A DNA stretch of 64,000 bases from Larimichthys crocea (Eukaryota > Chordata > Actinopteri > Sciaenidae): positions 19,496,210 to 19,560,209 of the forward strand of contig NC_040028.1 of NCBI RefSeq assembly GCF_000972845.2, in the 5' to 3' direction. Every line of letters begins with the position of its first letter. The first letter of the stretch is position 1. Below, piece by piece: positions 22,801 to 37,800 of this stretch. The translations under genes were made by a program, and so were the position numbers. The notes beneath the pieces were generated by a model that saw only the letters and a list, made by a program, of their open reading frames with translations, was not told the origin of the DNA and made no database searches.

Positions 22801-25800
22801 AGCTTTTTAACTCAGCTCTCCTGGTTTTGTTTTGTTTTTTACCAGCATTTAATGTGAGCAGAGCAGAGCCACTCGAGAGAGCTCCCGTGGGATACCTGAA
22901 GAACTGTGGCCCATAGACACTGTAGGAACTCAGGAGGAAATACCTCTGACTTCCTCTGCTACTGTTCTCAACATCCTACCTTTCTTCTCGCACCTCCCCG
23001 CCCCACCACACACACACACACACACAAACCTCCGCCTCCTCCTCTCCTCACCCAACCCCTCTCGCTATTTTGCTCAGTGTTTTTGTGTTTTTTTTGTTTT
23101 TTTTTCCAGGCAGTTACCAAGAAGAAATTCGGGAGCACCGACTTCCGATCAGCGCTGGAGAATGGCGTTCTGTTGTGTGAGTAAGTACTCTGCTTTTCCC
23201 AGGCACCACTCTCTAAGCCCACTCATTCATATGGAAACCCTCTGCTGTCCCTCCAGGTCTGCACTCCAACGTAAGTGTTACTGATATTTCCCAGGCAGAC
23301 CCCCTGCCGGGTCACTGTTTGTTTGTCAGCCACATAAAGTGAGCCAGTGTTTTGTCAGCGAGTGAGCGAGACAGCACAATAGAGGTTGTTTTATGTTGTT
23401 ATTTCCAGTGTCTGATCCGCCCTGTGCGCTCTTGTTTTAGAATATGAAGTGTGATCTATTTAAAGGAGGAGTTGTGCTGCCTGTATGACAGATGTTACAG
23501 ATCTGTGGATGGGCAGAGTGCCATCCTCACTTTAATTAGAGCTGTGAAGAGCCATGTAGTGAACGGAAAGCCCTCAGCTGAAACCACATCGGAGAGCCGG
23601 AGAGCACGCTGCTTTCTCATTAGTTCATGAAGAGTTTTGATGAGTTAAGGGAACAAATTTATCTGCACAGAATTAGCTCTAAGAGTTTCCCAGATCGGGG
23701 ATGTGTGTTTGTGTGTGGAGGCTTTGCATCACGTCCTCTTTTAGACATGTGTATGTGGACGGACACAGCGATGTGTGAATCTGCACGAATCAGCAGGACG
23801 CTGTAATTACCAGCAGCCCATGCAGAATCTTCCAAACCTCCACTGGCGTCGGTTCAAAGATGAAGCCCCTCGTTCTGCTGATTTGAGTCTGACTCCACGG
23901 TTTGCTCGACAGAGACGCTTCCCAGTAGTGAGAGCTGTCAGTGTTTTTCTCAGCGTGAGGAAGAAGAGGAAGACAGATTAAAATCGGTTACACCTCGAAG
24001 CCTCAGCTTCTATTGTGTTGTGGTTATCACGACTGCTTGGAAAGGAATGTTTGGTGTGGGTCACACACATGATTATATCCTACTTGGCTTACAGTGTGTT
24101 TGTTATCTGATGAAATCATTACAGCTTTCTATTGTTTTACAGCTAACTCGAGTCCTTTCCCAAATTCTTTTCACATTCTAAAAACATATGAAGTCTTATA
24201 TCCTCCATCACATCCAGCCCCGCTCTGTCAGCTGAAGATACACACTGCAAGCTCAACATCTCATCTCATGTTGAATTTTTAAGTTCTTTTTTTTAACAAA
24301 CCAAGGGTGAGATATTTGCCATTTATGTACAGATTAAAGGTCCAGTGTGTGGGATTTAGTGGCACCTAGTGGTGAAGCTGCAGATTGCAACCAAGTGAAT
24401 ACTCTCCCCACGCCTCAGCCTCTCCTTCCAAGCGTAAGAAAAACTCACATAAAAAACAAACAAACACAAAAATCTCGATCAGAGTTTGGTTTGTCTGCAA
24501 AGTTAGAGCTGCAACAATTAATTGATCAATCAATTAGTCGCTCTTTATTATCACATTAACTCTCAATCCACCAGATAACCCCACACCAAGTGTACCGTCA
24601 CCGCATAGAAGTGAAGATGGTGAGAGAGCGCGTTAGAGTTGGTTTATTATCTCAATACGGTGGTTTGGTTTCTGCAAGAAGAAGCCAGAGAAGTTAAGGT
24701 TAAGAGGCGTTTATGTTAGAGGATGTCCAACGTACAAAAGCAGGTATATAGATGAGATGTTAGGACCTGTGGTCAGCCAAAGACGAGGCGGTTAGGGTTA
24801 GGATACCACTCAGGGGAGGCGTTGGAGCAAACTCCAAGGTCCAAAGTCAGACATGTGGAAGAGATGTTAGGGTCCGGATCATGCCAGAAACTTGGCAGTT
24901 AGGGTTAGGCGTGGAGCCTAAGTGGTTTAAGTTTAGGATACCCTTCTGGGGAGGGTTAGGGAACTGATCCCGTCCGCTGAAAAAGAAACAGGATGTGCGC
25001 GGTCCTTCCCACAGCCACCCTGTCCCAGTTGCAGTTGCGGGAGAGTTGGTGGCTCCGTCTATAATGTTAGGGTCAGTTTACAAGCAGAAGTGCCAAAAAG
25101 TTTGTCTCAGATGGGGGAATTTTCTGCCATTTCTTGTCTTACATTACGTAGAAAACTGAATATCTTTAGATTTTAGACAATTGATGATGCACATTTTTCA
25201 GGTTTTCTGGTGTTTTATGTTTTATTTATGTTATATTTATATCATAGAAATAATCAGCAGATTAATCAATATGAGAATAATCGTTAGCTGAGGTCTTATT
25301 TACTTTATTTATGTATGTAAGACCTGCAACAAAGCATCTAACACTTCAATATTACTCCTAAAATCTGAATTTGTATTATCATTAATGGGATTCAGGATTA
25401 TTTTTTATATCTCCAAACACCAAATTCATATCGTCACCCATCAAACCACATTACCGTTTTCACATGTGGTGACTCGAGGTTTGTTTGGGGTTGATCCGGT
25501 AGAACAGGGCATGTTTTAGGAGCCAGGGATCCGGCGTGTTTACATCAGGGTACCGCACTGGCCATTTACTAAACTGAAGCCAGGTGGCCGCCATTAAACC
25601 CAGTCGTAAACACACAACACCGAGACTCTGCAACACTTTTTTTAAGTTCATTCCTGGCTGGTTAGACCAGCCTAGCCAATGACCAAGTACTTTCACTTAT
25701 ACCCTCTGATGTACTCCCTCTCTCTCTCTCTCTTTCTCTTTCTTTCTTTTGCTCACAGTCTGATCAACAAGATCAAGCCTGGTATCATCAAGAGGGTTAA

Positions 25801-28800
25801 CAGGCTGCCCACGCCGATCGCTGGACTGGTAAGTCTTTTTTTTATTCAGCTTACGTGAGACACATTTTAACTGATCATGACACACAGCCTTCCTGCTTTT
25901 CTTCATCCTTCATTTGTCTCCTGTTAGTGCTGTTTGTTTCATGTCTGAGGTCTCAGGTCTGAGGCTCGGCTGCCAATGACAGAGAGAGAGAGAGATGTGT
26001 TCGCCTCGGTGACTCGTCGCTTCTTATATCCATCCACGCTAATAAGTTCAGCGAACGTGGAGCGGCTTCAAAGGCCACCGGCAGCATTGGATGTGCACCC
26101 TGAATATGATGCCTGCCTGCCACGCTCGAGGCTGCGTTCAATCAAGATCACTCGAGACGAAAAGTCTCTGTGCTGATGTGATAATTGAGTTTCTGATTGA
26201 GTGACAGGAGGTCAGAAGGGAGCAGAAACCTTTTATTAAATCAAGCTTTTTTCAGGTTTTCTTTTAACCCCCGGTAGTTCAGATTTAAGTAGCTGGTGGC
26301 AGAGGTCTTTTGGGCCACAGTGGCTCAGTTGAAATAAATGTTTTTGGGAGTGTCTGCACACAAGTGCTCGGGAAGTAGAGGGTTGAAAAACCCTACCTTT
26401 AAACCCATCCCTCACAAAGCTCTCTCTTGTGGGAGTAATTGAGTCCAGCTGTCTGGAGGAATTATAGAGAACCCCAACCCAGGCAGCCTGAGCGTGCACG
26501 TCGGTGGGCTCGGTAACACTTAGCATGTTTGGCAAGACAATGACAACTTTTGCGGTGCAGGAAACTGGCTGGCACTGCATGTAAACAGTAAATATAGTAT
26601 TTGCAGTACCATCAGATGTGTGTTATGACATATATCAAGTTCCCCTCCCGGCTTGCTTTGGACCGTTAACTGACCGGGCACCTGCTGAGGTAATGAGGTA
26701 AAGTATCTCCTCCTCCATCAGTAGCCCTGGCGTGGTATTTCCGAGACTTGGACGACTCCAACCTGAAACCGCACGATCATAAATTCTCCAGCAAAAGGAG
26801 GGCTCCTCGAGTTGGCCCGCGGCTATCGGTTACTGCCAACCACATGGAGAAAAAAAAAAACGTGGAGAGCTCTCCAAACAAACATTACTCACTCTCACTC
26901 TACTGTGAGATTAACTCTCCCCCCCAAAATAGTAGTCAAGCAGCGCTCTATCTCTCATCCCGATTAATATAAATGAGTGTTCATTCTCCTCACGGTTCCA
27001 TCTATCCATCTCCAATGTGTCCAAAAAGAAGAACTTGGAGCTTGTTGGAGCTTTGTAACCGCCGCAAACACGCCTCATTAACACTCAGATATGAAGAGCT
27101 TCTACCATTAGGCATACACGGTTGTTATAGTTTTGTTATCTGAAAGATTTCAGCGCTCAAATCGATACCAGGCTTCAGCTCTGGCAGAATCAAACGACCA
27201 GGGAGGGAAAAAAAACCCGGAAATCTCTCGGTTTTGTGGAATATTTAGTAACACTGGCTCCAGACCCATATTCTTTGGCTTCCCTTGTGTCCAGGGGAAT
27301 GTTTCCCATGTCAGCACACTTTCTCTGCCTTGTTGCTGAGCACTCAGCGAGCTGTGTGGGGTTCTGGTGGGTCACAGTGAACCCGGTTCAAACCTGGTTC
27401 TGCTGCTTTTACCAGTAGTGCAGGAAGCCGACGCTCGTGCGGCGTTAAGGGGGCCTCAGCCAGCAGCTACTTGATTCAAGTCCCACTGGGCTGAATCCAG
27501 AGGGACAGAGTTAAAGATGACTCCATCGGTCTCTGCCCACCGTGAAATTCTCTGTAATTGCTGCATGTTCCTGCACACACCAACTCCTTGGTGAGTTGAG
27601 GTAGCAGTGGGAGGAGATAAACAGACAGTTTGAATGGCCTCGAGGGTGTCTTTACTCATCTAACTGTCTGTGCAATCATCTGTGCAATGACAGACATTTG
27701 ACCATGTTTTGTTACTGTGTTTGTGTTGCATGGGTGCGTGTTATGACTGGATCTGACTGTCGGGGCAGGAACATCTTTTCTCGGGCCCGTTTCAGGAGAG
27801 GCAACATTTCAAGTATTCCTCTCAGTTTATTGTCACAGGACTAGAAAATGTGCAGCCTGATATTTTAACCATAGCTTTGCTTGGTGTTCGAAGCGCTGCC
27901 AGGGGTCAGTCGAGGGGAATTGTAGCGTTTGTCCATCCTAGACGAAGAATGCAGTCGAAGAAAAACAAGCTTTCACAATGTGACCAGCGTTTTTCTCATT
28001 ATCAAATCAGACACCTGATGAGCTTCCAAATCTTTCCGTTTCTTGGTGTGAAGTGCTTAAAAAATCAGGATCCTCGAGTCTGCATGAGGAGGATTAGAGG
28101 CTGCTGGATGGGTACAGCATATTTAGCAGGATTATGTGCAGGCACAAGTCAGCATAACATTCCTCCAACATCATTATCTCTGCATGTTCTGGGACTGATT
28201 GTTAGGGGGGGGTTATTCGGTGAGCTCACACTGTTCTTGGAGCCTTAATGAAGTTAATTATCACTTCATACAGGCCTTGATTACGTTGGCTTCAGGTGAG
28301 TTTCTGCTTCACAAGAGGAAGACCAGAGTATCTCATACGCAGAGCTCTCTATGGCAGAAGGTACAAAACTCTCTGCCATAGCGAGTTGTGTGTTACATGG
28401 AGTGCTCTGCGGCGTGCAGTGGCTTTATTGTTGAGGTCTGAGAGATTGGGAGTTAGACTGATAAATATGAGACGATATTATCTTATTGGTTGAGCAGTTA
28501 CAAGAATTGACTGCACAGAAACACCAAGCATTTAGTCACAGTTGCATAGTTTGTCCACCAGAGAGCTCCATGAAAGGATTGTTGTACCAGTGACGGTATA
28601 AAAAATGGACAGAGCATGAGCGACGTCACCTGTAGATTTCAGAAGCGTCGTCTTGACGCCTGGTTGCTCCTGACGACACGCACCTGTCAATCAAAGCGTC
28701 TTAATCCTGCATAACTTTAAGCCTTAATATAATGTGAACAGGTGAGTTGTATATAAATTCACCCTCAGTACAGTTGTCATGAACGGGGAAATTAGCTACA

Positions 28801-31800
28801 GAGACCAAAACAGTTTTTTGTACCAGGCTGTAAACATGTTTATTTCTGCTGTGAAGTTGGACATTTGGACATGGGGACTTATGGACTCACTTCTGGAGCC
28901 AGCCTCAAGTGGCCGCTCAAGGTATTACAGTTTTTTTAGCACTTGACTTAATTTCCCAGCCATGGAGGTTACTGCCTATTTATATCTACATACATATATA
29001 TCAAGTTTCAAAAATTCAGTATTGGTCGAGCTAGAATCGCGTCAAGCATGCAGAGTATGCGAGGTTAGCATGTATACTTTGTGGTTTCTGACCGTACATG
29101 CTGTATGCATCGAATAACAAGCTCATAAATTTAGTGTGACTGAAAAAATGTTTGTGTGTGAACAGTGTTAACACGGGACAGATAAAGACGAGAGATAAAG
29201 TTTGTAATTAACTCAGTGGCCAATCTGGAAAATTACATCACATATCTTTTAACCATGACAAAGCAGAAGTAGTAAAAGTAGGTGGAGGGTGGAGGGTTGA
29301 TCCTTTGACCTGAAGTGCCATCGAGGGACAAGCAAAGCTGTTTCACTCTCAGAGAGGTCAACGCTCTCTCTCTCTGAACCATTTGCTAATAAGCATGTTT
29401 GCCATTTAAATATAGAACTAGCTACCCCTTAATTATTCCAACCCACGTTGAAGCCATTTGTCATTACATGAAACCCTCTTAAGCAGAGCTGTCCCCGATG
29501 GGAAGTGCAGACTTACATACAAACAAGACATTTGGGATTACAACTGGAAAAGTCATAACCCGGGAATGACATGGTGTTTTTGTGGTGGAGGCTCTGTTTG
29601 AAATGCGTGAGATGTGTGCGTGTATTTATAGAGCTGAATGCCTTTTGTATGTGTGTGTGTGCGCACATATAAACTTTATGCAATCTAAAATGATTGACAC
29701 ACACATGTAGGAGGAGAAACCATTCCTCCACTCCTCCCTGTCCTTTCTTTTCAGCTTCAGGAAAAATATTTGTCGGTTTCTGTCACCCGACCTCATGTTT
29801 CATAGCAACCAAAAAAATGTCTCCAAAATACTCCACCGCCACCGCCCCGCAGACCTCGCAGGTATTCACGGGGAAAGGGCTTGGCAGGGGAGGGGACAGT
29901 TTCAGGGTGTGAGAAGTGTGTGTGTCACTTTTGCACTCGCATGGCCGGTTGGTTGGTTGGTTGGTTGGGTTCACACAGCTCTGATGTCATCTCTCCTGGT
30001 TTTGGCTTTGTCCCCACCCTAACCCAGCCCACAGGTAGCTCTGCCGCTGTCAGTCAAGCTCCTGTCACGCAGCCTCTCCCCTCATGCATGCATGTGTGTG
30101 TTTGTGTGTGTCCTGCACTCCGGTCGCTTCTTATTTGCTACACAAATGCTCCTCCCCATCCGTCTCCCTCTCTCTCTCTCCCTCTCTCTCTCTGTGCTCT
30201 CTGGTGATATGAACTTTGGAAGCAATGAGTTGTAGGCTGTGTCCCTGCCAGAGAATGCTTGAGTGATTATTCTTTGCCTCTGAAGGTGGACAGCCCTCAT
30301 CTTCCCCTGCTTTGTTCTTTGTCCAGGACAACCTAAACGTCTTCCTCAAGGCCTGCGGCAAGCTTGGACTAAAGGAAGCGCAGCTCTTTCACCCCGGAGA
30401 TCTTCAGGACTTATCCACAAGAGTGACAGTCAAGTAAGTTGTGATCTTGTTGTGACATTTCCACAGCCACCATCCTCACCGTTCACACAGTTTCTATCCT
30501 CCTGTGAGCTCATGTTTTTGACTCTTTGCATGAATGAACCGACCGTTTACGCTTCCAGTCACACGCACAGATGAACTTTTATGCCACTTTTGACACATGT
30601 CCTCTCGTGTGAGGCGTGATTCAAGCTGTAGTTTAAAAAAGGTCAGCGCTATTTTCAGTGTGTGTGTTAGTAAGCACCTGTTAAAGCACAGGGATGGAGG
30701 ACAAAAGCCTACAATGCCATGGGTGGTACTCTGATCTGATTGAGAATGAACCGATTCACTGCAGGTCTTGCAAATCATGATGTCATCACACGTTTGCCCG
30801 TTAAATGTTTTTCTGATGGTGGCATTTGGTGACACCACGGTGTTGTCTTCAGTTCTTCAGTTTCAGGGAGTCGTGTTTATGTCAGTGGCGTCTTCGGCAT
30901 GTCTGCGGTATGTTGAACAACCTGTTCAGTTCTTTTTTACACAGGTGTGCCTTCAGCGGCAGAGCGGCAGAGCTCAGAGCACAGTCCATCAACTGTGTGA
31001 CACCCTGTGTCTGTGGCCATAGAGCACTGCTGTGCAAGCACAAAGCAAAGTGCTTCCGCAAGCAATCCCTGCAGGTTGTTAAACTTGAAGTAGAAAAACA
31101 TCACAGCAGGCGGCAAAATGAAGTCCTGAAGTCGTTCTCGTGTTCTCACTCGGCTTTGTCTTTGTTTGGATGTTTGGTTGAGACACAACCCTCAGGAACA
31201 TTTTGATCCACCCTCATTCTGCAGCGACACCGACAACCGTGACAAAACCACAGATGTACTGTACACACACATGAACTGTTTTTATCAAAGACACACTCTC
31301 ACTTCACACAGCGGAACATAGGTCGCCCTGAACGCGACTGTATCATTAAATTCCTGGTGCCAGCGTCGTAAATACTGAGATAATTTAAAGTTTATGGATC
31401 TTTTATATCTCACCTTATCTCACCTTATATCTTATCTTACCTCTTCCTCCGCGAGATTGGCGGTTAACATTAAACTTATGTAGTGAAAGCTTAAAAAAAA
31501 TGTGGCGTGTTTGCATACGAAGCTCTTTAAAATGAACTTTTTCACTCCTCCGGAGCCCCGCTGTGCTGTTGGAGCTGAACGCTTTGGCTCAGCAGCGTGC
31601 ACAGGGGGTGGATTGGTCACAGAGGTGGGTGGAGGGGGGGCTTGCAATCCTATTTTTAGGACCTTAGGGTCACTTTGCACAAGCAGGATTGATTGGAATG
31701 GTATCAGGACTCCGGAGAAGAGCTTTTAATAGTGTGTCGTCTCCTCCCCGGTACACTGTGGTCTTGAGAGTACACACCTGTGTGTGTGTGTGAGAAAGTT

Positions 31801-34800
31801 TGCGGTCGCGGTTGTGGTTATGTCACTCTATCTCATTCACTCAGAGGAAAAGATATTATCAATATTTTTTGGCGTTGCTCATCTCGAACGTGCTCCACGG
31901 TTACAGGTTCTCATTTTCTCGACGATCCTGCAGCTCAAATGTTTCGTGCACGAGTCAGTCTTCATGAATAGTTTGTGTTCGAATTGATTTCTTGACGCTT
32001 GAATGCAGCACATTTCTTGCATATTTTTTTGCGTTTTGTGGGCGCGATTTTGTGGTTCTCTGACAGGTATTTTTAACCGGTGGTGGCACACAGAGAGTAA
32101 CATGAGGAGATCATCCCAAACAAGGCTGCAGCCAAGCGACCAATGATTTTATTTCAATGCTGCTTATCAGAGTCTAGGCAAATGAGCTGCTAACTGAGAC
32201 AGACAGAGAGAGTGAGAGAGAAAGTGGTTGCTATCAGCTGTCTTTGCCCCTGGTGGCTGTCCAACCTCCACTCCCTTAAACCCAGTCTGACAGGTGCTTC
32301 GCTCAGCTTCCCTGTTCTCTGTTTCAGCAGCAATAACGTCGTTATCTGTGTGTCTCCTTTCACACAGTACTTTTCCTGAACAAACCCTCGACCAATACAT
32401 ACAAGAACCTTTTATACTTTCGTTTTGGGGCTGCAACGATTAGCTGATTAATCAATCAGTCGATTTTGATGATACTTTTGATAATGAATTAATCATTTTT
32501 ATCCAGCAAAAATGCTGAACACGTTTTCTGAGTTCAGCTTCTCAAATTGAGGAAACAAGAACGTTTGAAGATTTTTGAAATTGATGGAAAGATTTTGAAC
32601 ACTTGACGGATTAATTAATAATTAACAATCATCAGTTGAGGATAGGCAGTTACAGATAATGGATGGATGGATCATCAGTTACAGCCTTACCCCCAATTTC
32701 CACTGGGCACAATACGCACCCGTCCTAGTCAATGTTTCAAACCTTTACTGGCTCCGCCGTGGTCCGGCTCGGCTCCGTGTTGAATTTAAGGTGGCTTTTT
32801 GATGGATGCTGTGAGCACCTCGAGCTGACAGGAAGCCAGACACAGAAACAGCAGATTTTCAAAATAAAATACCCCGTGCAAACTACTGGTCGGCAAAAAT
32901 AAACAGACAAAAGCTAAACAAATGAACTACGTAGCATATTTACACATGTAGAAGCATATTTAGAAGCACATAAACCAGGAATATTACCAAAGTCTGGCGG
33001 GCTAAACACTTTAAGGCGTCACAGCCGCGACGTGACGGAGACGTGCCCGGTGGGGTTTCGGGGTTTATCTGCACTAATTTTTATGAAAAGTCCTCAAAAA
33101 AGCAAATGCTTGAGCTTGAAATATTGTTATTTCAGACGTCAGTTCTTGTTGGCATGAAGCTGAAATCAGATATTGGTTGAAGCGACACGTCATGGGAGTT
33201 TAAATTCATGTCAGTCTGTGTTGTCACGGCAGCCATAAAAGATTATTGTATGTCAGTTTGACCTTTGAGCCTCGATCGGCCTGACCACCACCTGCACCGC
33301 ATGTTTCCTTACGTTGTGAAACTTTGCTTTCTGATAAAGACGTTTATGAGTCAGCGACACATTCTGCATCAACATCATCACATGGCACCACAAACTGTTG
33401 CGTTAGACATGCGTGTAGGGAGATAAGAGGGGATGGCGTGCCTCAATATTTGCTCTTATCGTCATCATTGGAAGCTGTGATTCACAGCCTACTTTAGGCC
33501 GACTCTAACAGCTGCCCAGGAAATGAGGGAATTCGAGTGTTGCGGATGAATCACGGCTCTAAAACTGCTCTATTTAACTTCACCCACTTCCTTCTAGACT
33601 CTTAGCTGCTGGGTGGAAATTCAGCAGCATGGTGCAGTCAAAGTTGGACCATAGCTCTAAGCTGACATAAAGGAAACATCGAAGGCATGACGGGTATATA
33701 TATATACATATATATTTATATATATATACTGTCAGTGGTTTTCCCGAATGGCACTAAATGCCTTTTGACGCTTGGCTTGATCTTTTTTTGTTCATTTGGA
33801 TCCACATTAGCTGGTACAAGGCTTCTTCTTGACTACTATTAATGTTTATAAAGATTAAATAGTCACAGAGAAACTTAAACAGGATGTCTGGGACCCTTAT
33901 TCACATTTACCCTCCTCATAACTTTAAGTTACGAGGAGTTTAAGAGGAATTACAGCCACTTAGCCATTATGCCACTTTATACTTTATATAGCATATGTTC
34001 TTTTTACTGCACCACTTTTATGTGATAGCTCTAGTTACTGATTTTGAATAACATTTTACATTCAAAACATATTACCGTGTTATAAAAACCCAGTGTGCAC
34101 TATATGTCAGTGACGAGCTGCTAAAGAGTTGGTGGAGAGTCAAAGACGGAGCTAGAAGAGACTGAATATTGGACTGTTCATATCAAATTGAAGCGTCATT
34201 AGACTGAATATTGGACTGTTCATATCAAATTGAAGCGTCATTGTGTAACTTTCCTATCATAAAATAATCAGTAATCAGGTGAATGGTGTCTCTGTCATCT
34301 GCCGTACGTCTGTTCTCACGCTTTGTAACTTTGTGCTCCCGGTACGATCACCCCGAGAAGTACGTAAGTCACACACCGCCAACTATTTCACTGATTTTGG
34401 TGAAACTGGATCATATTTTATGGAACAGCTGCTGACTGTAGCTGCTGTTAGCTCATGTTAGCTGGACTGTGAGTGTAGAGCAACGGGGGAGTGTTTTAGT
34501 GTTTGTACCACAGAGGAGGGTTTCAGGCCTGAGGCACAGACGAATGCTAATGGGGAGATAAGCCGGTGTCATGCCAGAACTGGAGCTGGGCAAGCAGGTA
34601 AATCTGGGACTGACTTTTAGTGTTTGGTGAAATAAAAGAGTGAAAGACAGACACAGCTTTAAAATTTAAAAATGTCAGTGTTGTGTTCACAAACTTGTTT
34701 CTGATTTGTTTTAAAGTATATTTTGAATTTTACTTCTGTATTTTTTACTTTAGGACATTAAGTAGTATTGTAGTACTTTCAGTAAAACCCATGTGGTCTC

Positions 34801-37800
34801 TGAGTCCAGCTTTTGCCCTGCGACCTCCAATAACTAGCGGAACAAATCCCCCGCTGAGATGAGTCCAAAGTCTCACGTTTTGCCGCCGTTTGATTAAGCA
34901 AATTATTGACAAGGGTTCACTATCCAAACTCAAAAAAAAGAGAGAGAGAGAAGGAGGACTGGCAGAAATTCATTGACCTTTGGAGAATGTTCGTAACTCT
35001 TTCTAAACAATAGATATAAAAAGGAGTGGCCGTGTGTGATTAGGCCTACATGATTTGGATTATGCAACGGCATCCTTGGCAGGAGATCAAACCAAATGTT
35101 TGAACTACACGCAGGAATGTGTTGTTTCCCAGGCAAATTTGTACCGACTACACGACTTGTTATCAGAATTTATTCAACCCATGCTGTGCCGCATGCCTCG
35201 TGTGTGTGTGTGCTGTTGTTGGAGCAGATGAAACTCACTGTGACAGGTCTAGATGTTTGCTGTGTTCAATAAAGCAAAGGAGATAAAACGAAGTGGCCTG
35301 CGTGTTGGTATTTCGGGTGTGGTTCACTGAGCTGGCACTTCACGCTCATGGTTTCATGGTTTAATATATGGCACCGCTGTCACTTGTGGGCAGATTGTGA
35401 AACCGAACGAGTGATGATGGTGAAATGCCAATAAAGTTTCTACCCTACGAACACAGCCCTGGCCGTAAAAAGGCCAAGACAAAGGGTTATATTTGTGCTC
35501 CGTGGGCGACTCGGGGAGAGAAATGCCAGCCTCACCCTGCTCCCTCGCTCACAGAGGTTGCACTGTCTCCGAGAAGTACGACACAATGATGCCCGACACT
35601 GTCTCGCCCAGAGCTGATTCCTCTATTCAAACTCTCCTTGTGTGTCTGCAGGGTTGTTGTGGGGTGTTTTTCTTTCAGGACTCCTGATGCATGATGGTAT
35701 CTGGGTGTGTCTTTTGTAAATCAAAAGTATGTATTAGAATGGAAGGACGGTGTCGAATGCTGCAGAGCGAGTGATCTTCAGTGCTTCTGAACCCATTCAT
35801 TTAAGGCTTTGTGTGTTATTGTCTCAAAGAAGCAGAGCTGCTCTTGATCTTCTCGGTGGCTGCACACGGATTGAAAAACACCGCGTGCAGCTTCTACCTG
35901 CAGACTCGTATCTCGCTGGAGATCTAAATATAATTTTGCCACACAGGGAAGTGATTGACTCTCATTTACTTTGGCGCTAACGTTTGAAACTTAGACAAAC
36001 GTTGTTTGTTCTTTGGTTGTGCGTCTCCTGTTTGCGTTGGCAGAACACTCCTATGACTCTTTTAAGAGAAGTTTAATTAACTTTTTACACAATATCACGC
36101 AGTCATGTCGCAATTTAAGAAGATAAAACTCACTCGGATCAGTTAGAAAACAGTTTTCTGGTGTAGTTATTGTAGGAACCACGGCTCTGGCTGGATTAGC
36201 CTCGAGTGACGGTACAACCTTCGATTGATCATCGTCGTGAGGGTGCAGCGTACAGTAAGTGGTTAACTCTGCACAAAAGGTGTCTTGTATCTCCGCACTT
36301 CCGCTCTGGAAGTTAAAAGAAGGAGGATATCACCGAGCTGGTGGAGGATCGGCTGTGTCTCACCCTTTGACCTCGACGTGACAGTCTGTGAAGTGATTGT
36401 TAATTCGTCAGAGCTCTGTGCGTTGTGTCGTGCTAACAGAAGATTACCACATGTAACAAGTGTTATATAGTGTTCAGAATATCGTCTCTACTGGTGTTCA
36501 AGATAACACCGATGACTATTCCCAGTCTGTACTCTCTGTGCAGAGCTTGTGTGACGTCCATTCGATGATTGTGCTCGGTCATATGAACTCTCAGCTGATT
36601 CCAGCAAACTCCCGAGGCTCCGAAGGCCTGAAAATAGCCCTTATGTATTTTTTTTTCCCCTCTGTTCAGCTATTACCACAGAGCCATAAATGAGCATTAT
36701 GAGAAGTAGTGTGGTCGTAGTTTTGGTATACAGCTTCTTTTTTTTCTGGACCTGGCTACCACTGCTATAATCTTAGACTTTGTAACTGTGTTCCAAGCCA
36801 CACAAAGAGAGGACTTTTTTTTTTTTTTTTTTTTTACTGGGTCTATAAATTTGCAATATGCCAAATTGGTAAACGTCCATTTCAGTTTTCACCATTGGCT
36901 AATTCGCCCCTCATGTGAGATGAGTCATACTGGTGAGAAAGTTGGTCTGCTTTCCATCCTGTTAAATCCAATCAGTGGTCGAAGAAGAGCACTCTGTACT
37001 GGAGTAAAAGTACCAGTACGGTGATGTAAACATGCTCACAGGTCAAAACTTAGATTAGATTAGATTTATTCATCCCACCGCGGGGAAATTTACTTGTTAC
37101 AGCAGCAGAGGAAAGTGTAGCATACACTACAGAGTTAGAAAAAAGTAGAAAAGGCAAACAAACTAAACAATAAACAGACAGAAATATCTATAACCTACAA
37201 TCAACCTTCAAACAGACAAGTACTGAGGATAAAAGTGGCAGGATGTATACAAAGAGTATTGTAATGTAAAGTGACCATAGTGTAAGAAATATTGCAAAGA
37301 AAGTGACCATGATACAAATAATAATATTATTAAAAAACTTCTCCAGTCCACAAATTTACTGTCCAAGTCTGTCGATTTCATTCATAACAGACAGCGTGCA
37401 CTCACTGCTCAGCTCCAAACGACAGACAAACAGCCCGGGAACAAAATGAAGCATTTAGCAGCTAAGTTATATTTCTCTCAGGAGTCGGTGGAGACCAAAA
37501 CGAAGCTAAAAGACACACAAATTTAAGATAACGTTGCTCTGTAAGTGCTGGATGTGTAAATAACTTAAAACGCGCCGCTCCAAGTGTCCATCTATAGTTC
37601 ATGTTTAACTGGGTGGAAATATGGCCCCTATAAATAAATTGGATTATCGGGCTCTTCCTGATTAGATAAGATATATTTAATTGGTCATTAGAGGATAAAT
37701 ATAAGAAATAAGGAAGTTCTGCTTCATGTATTAAATAATTTAACCTCTCTGAAACTATCGGAGAAGTCTGGAGGCTACGACTCATCCCGGGTGGTCGCTG

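Larger units (their letters stand above)
16898..23109 (+). other. LMO7 intron 1 (6.2 kb)
   Basis: No coding exon is seen. The intron contains a run of about 14 C at 17322-17335, a GTG/GGT-rich tract near 17848-17870 and several interspersed repeats annotated separately. The remaining unique parts may include promoter-proximal enhancers but carry no signal I can defend. Confidence 0.6.
23181..25758 (+). other. LMO7 intron 2
   Basis: No additional exon is found. The intron holds the repeat at 24333-24445, a dispersed element interrupted by a TTAGGG-containing block (24503-25300) and a CT-rich stretch directly before exon 3. Confidence 0.6.
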
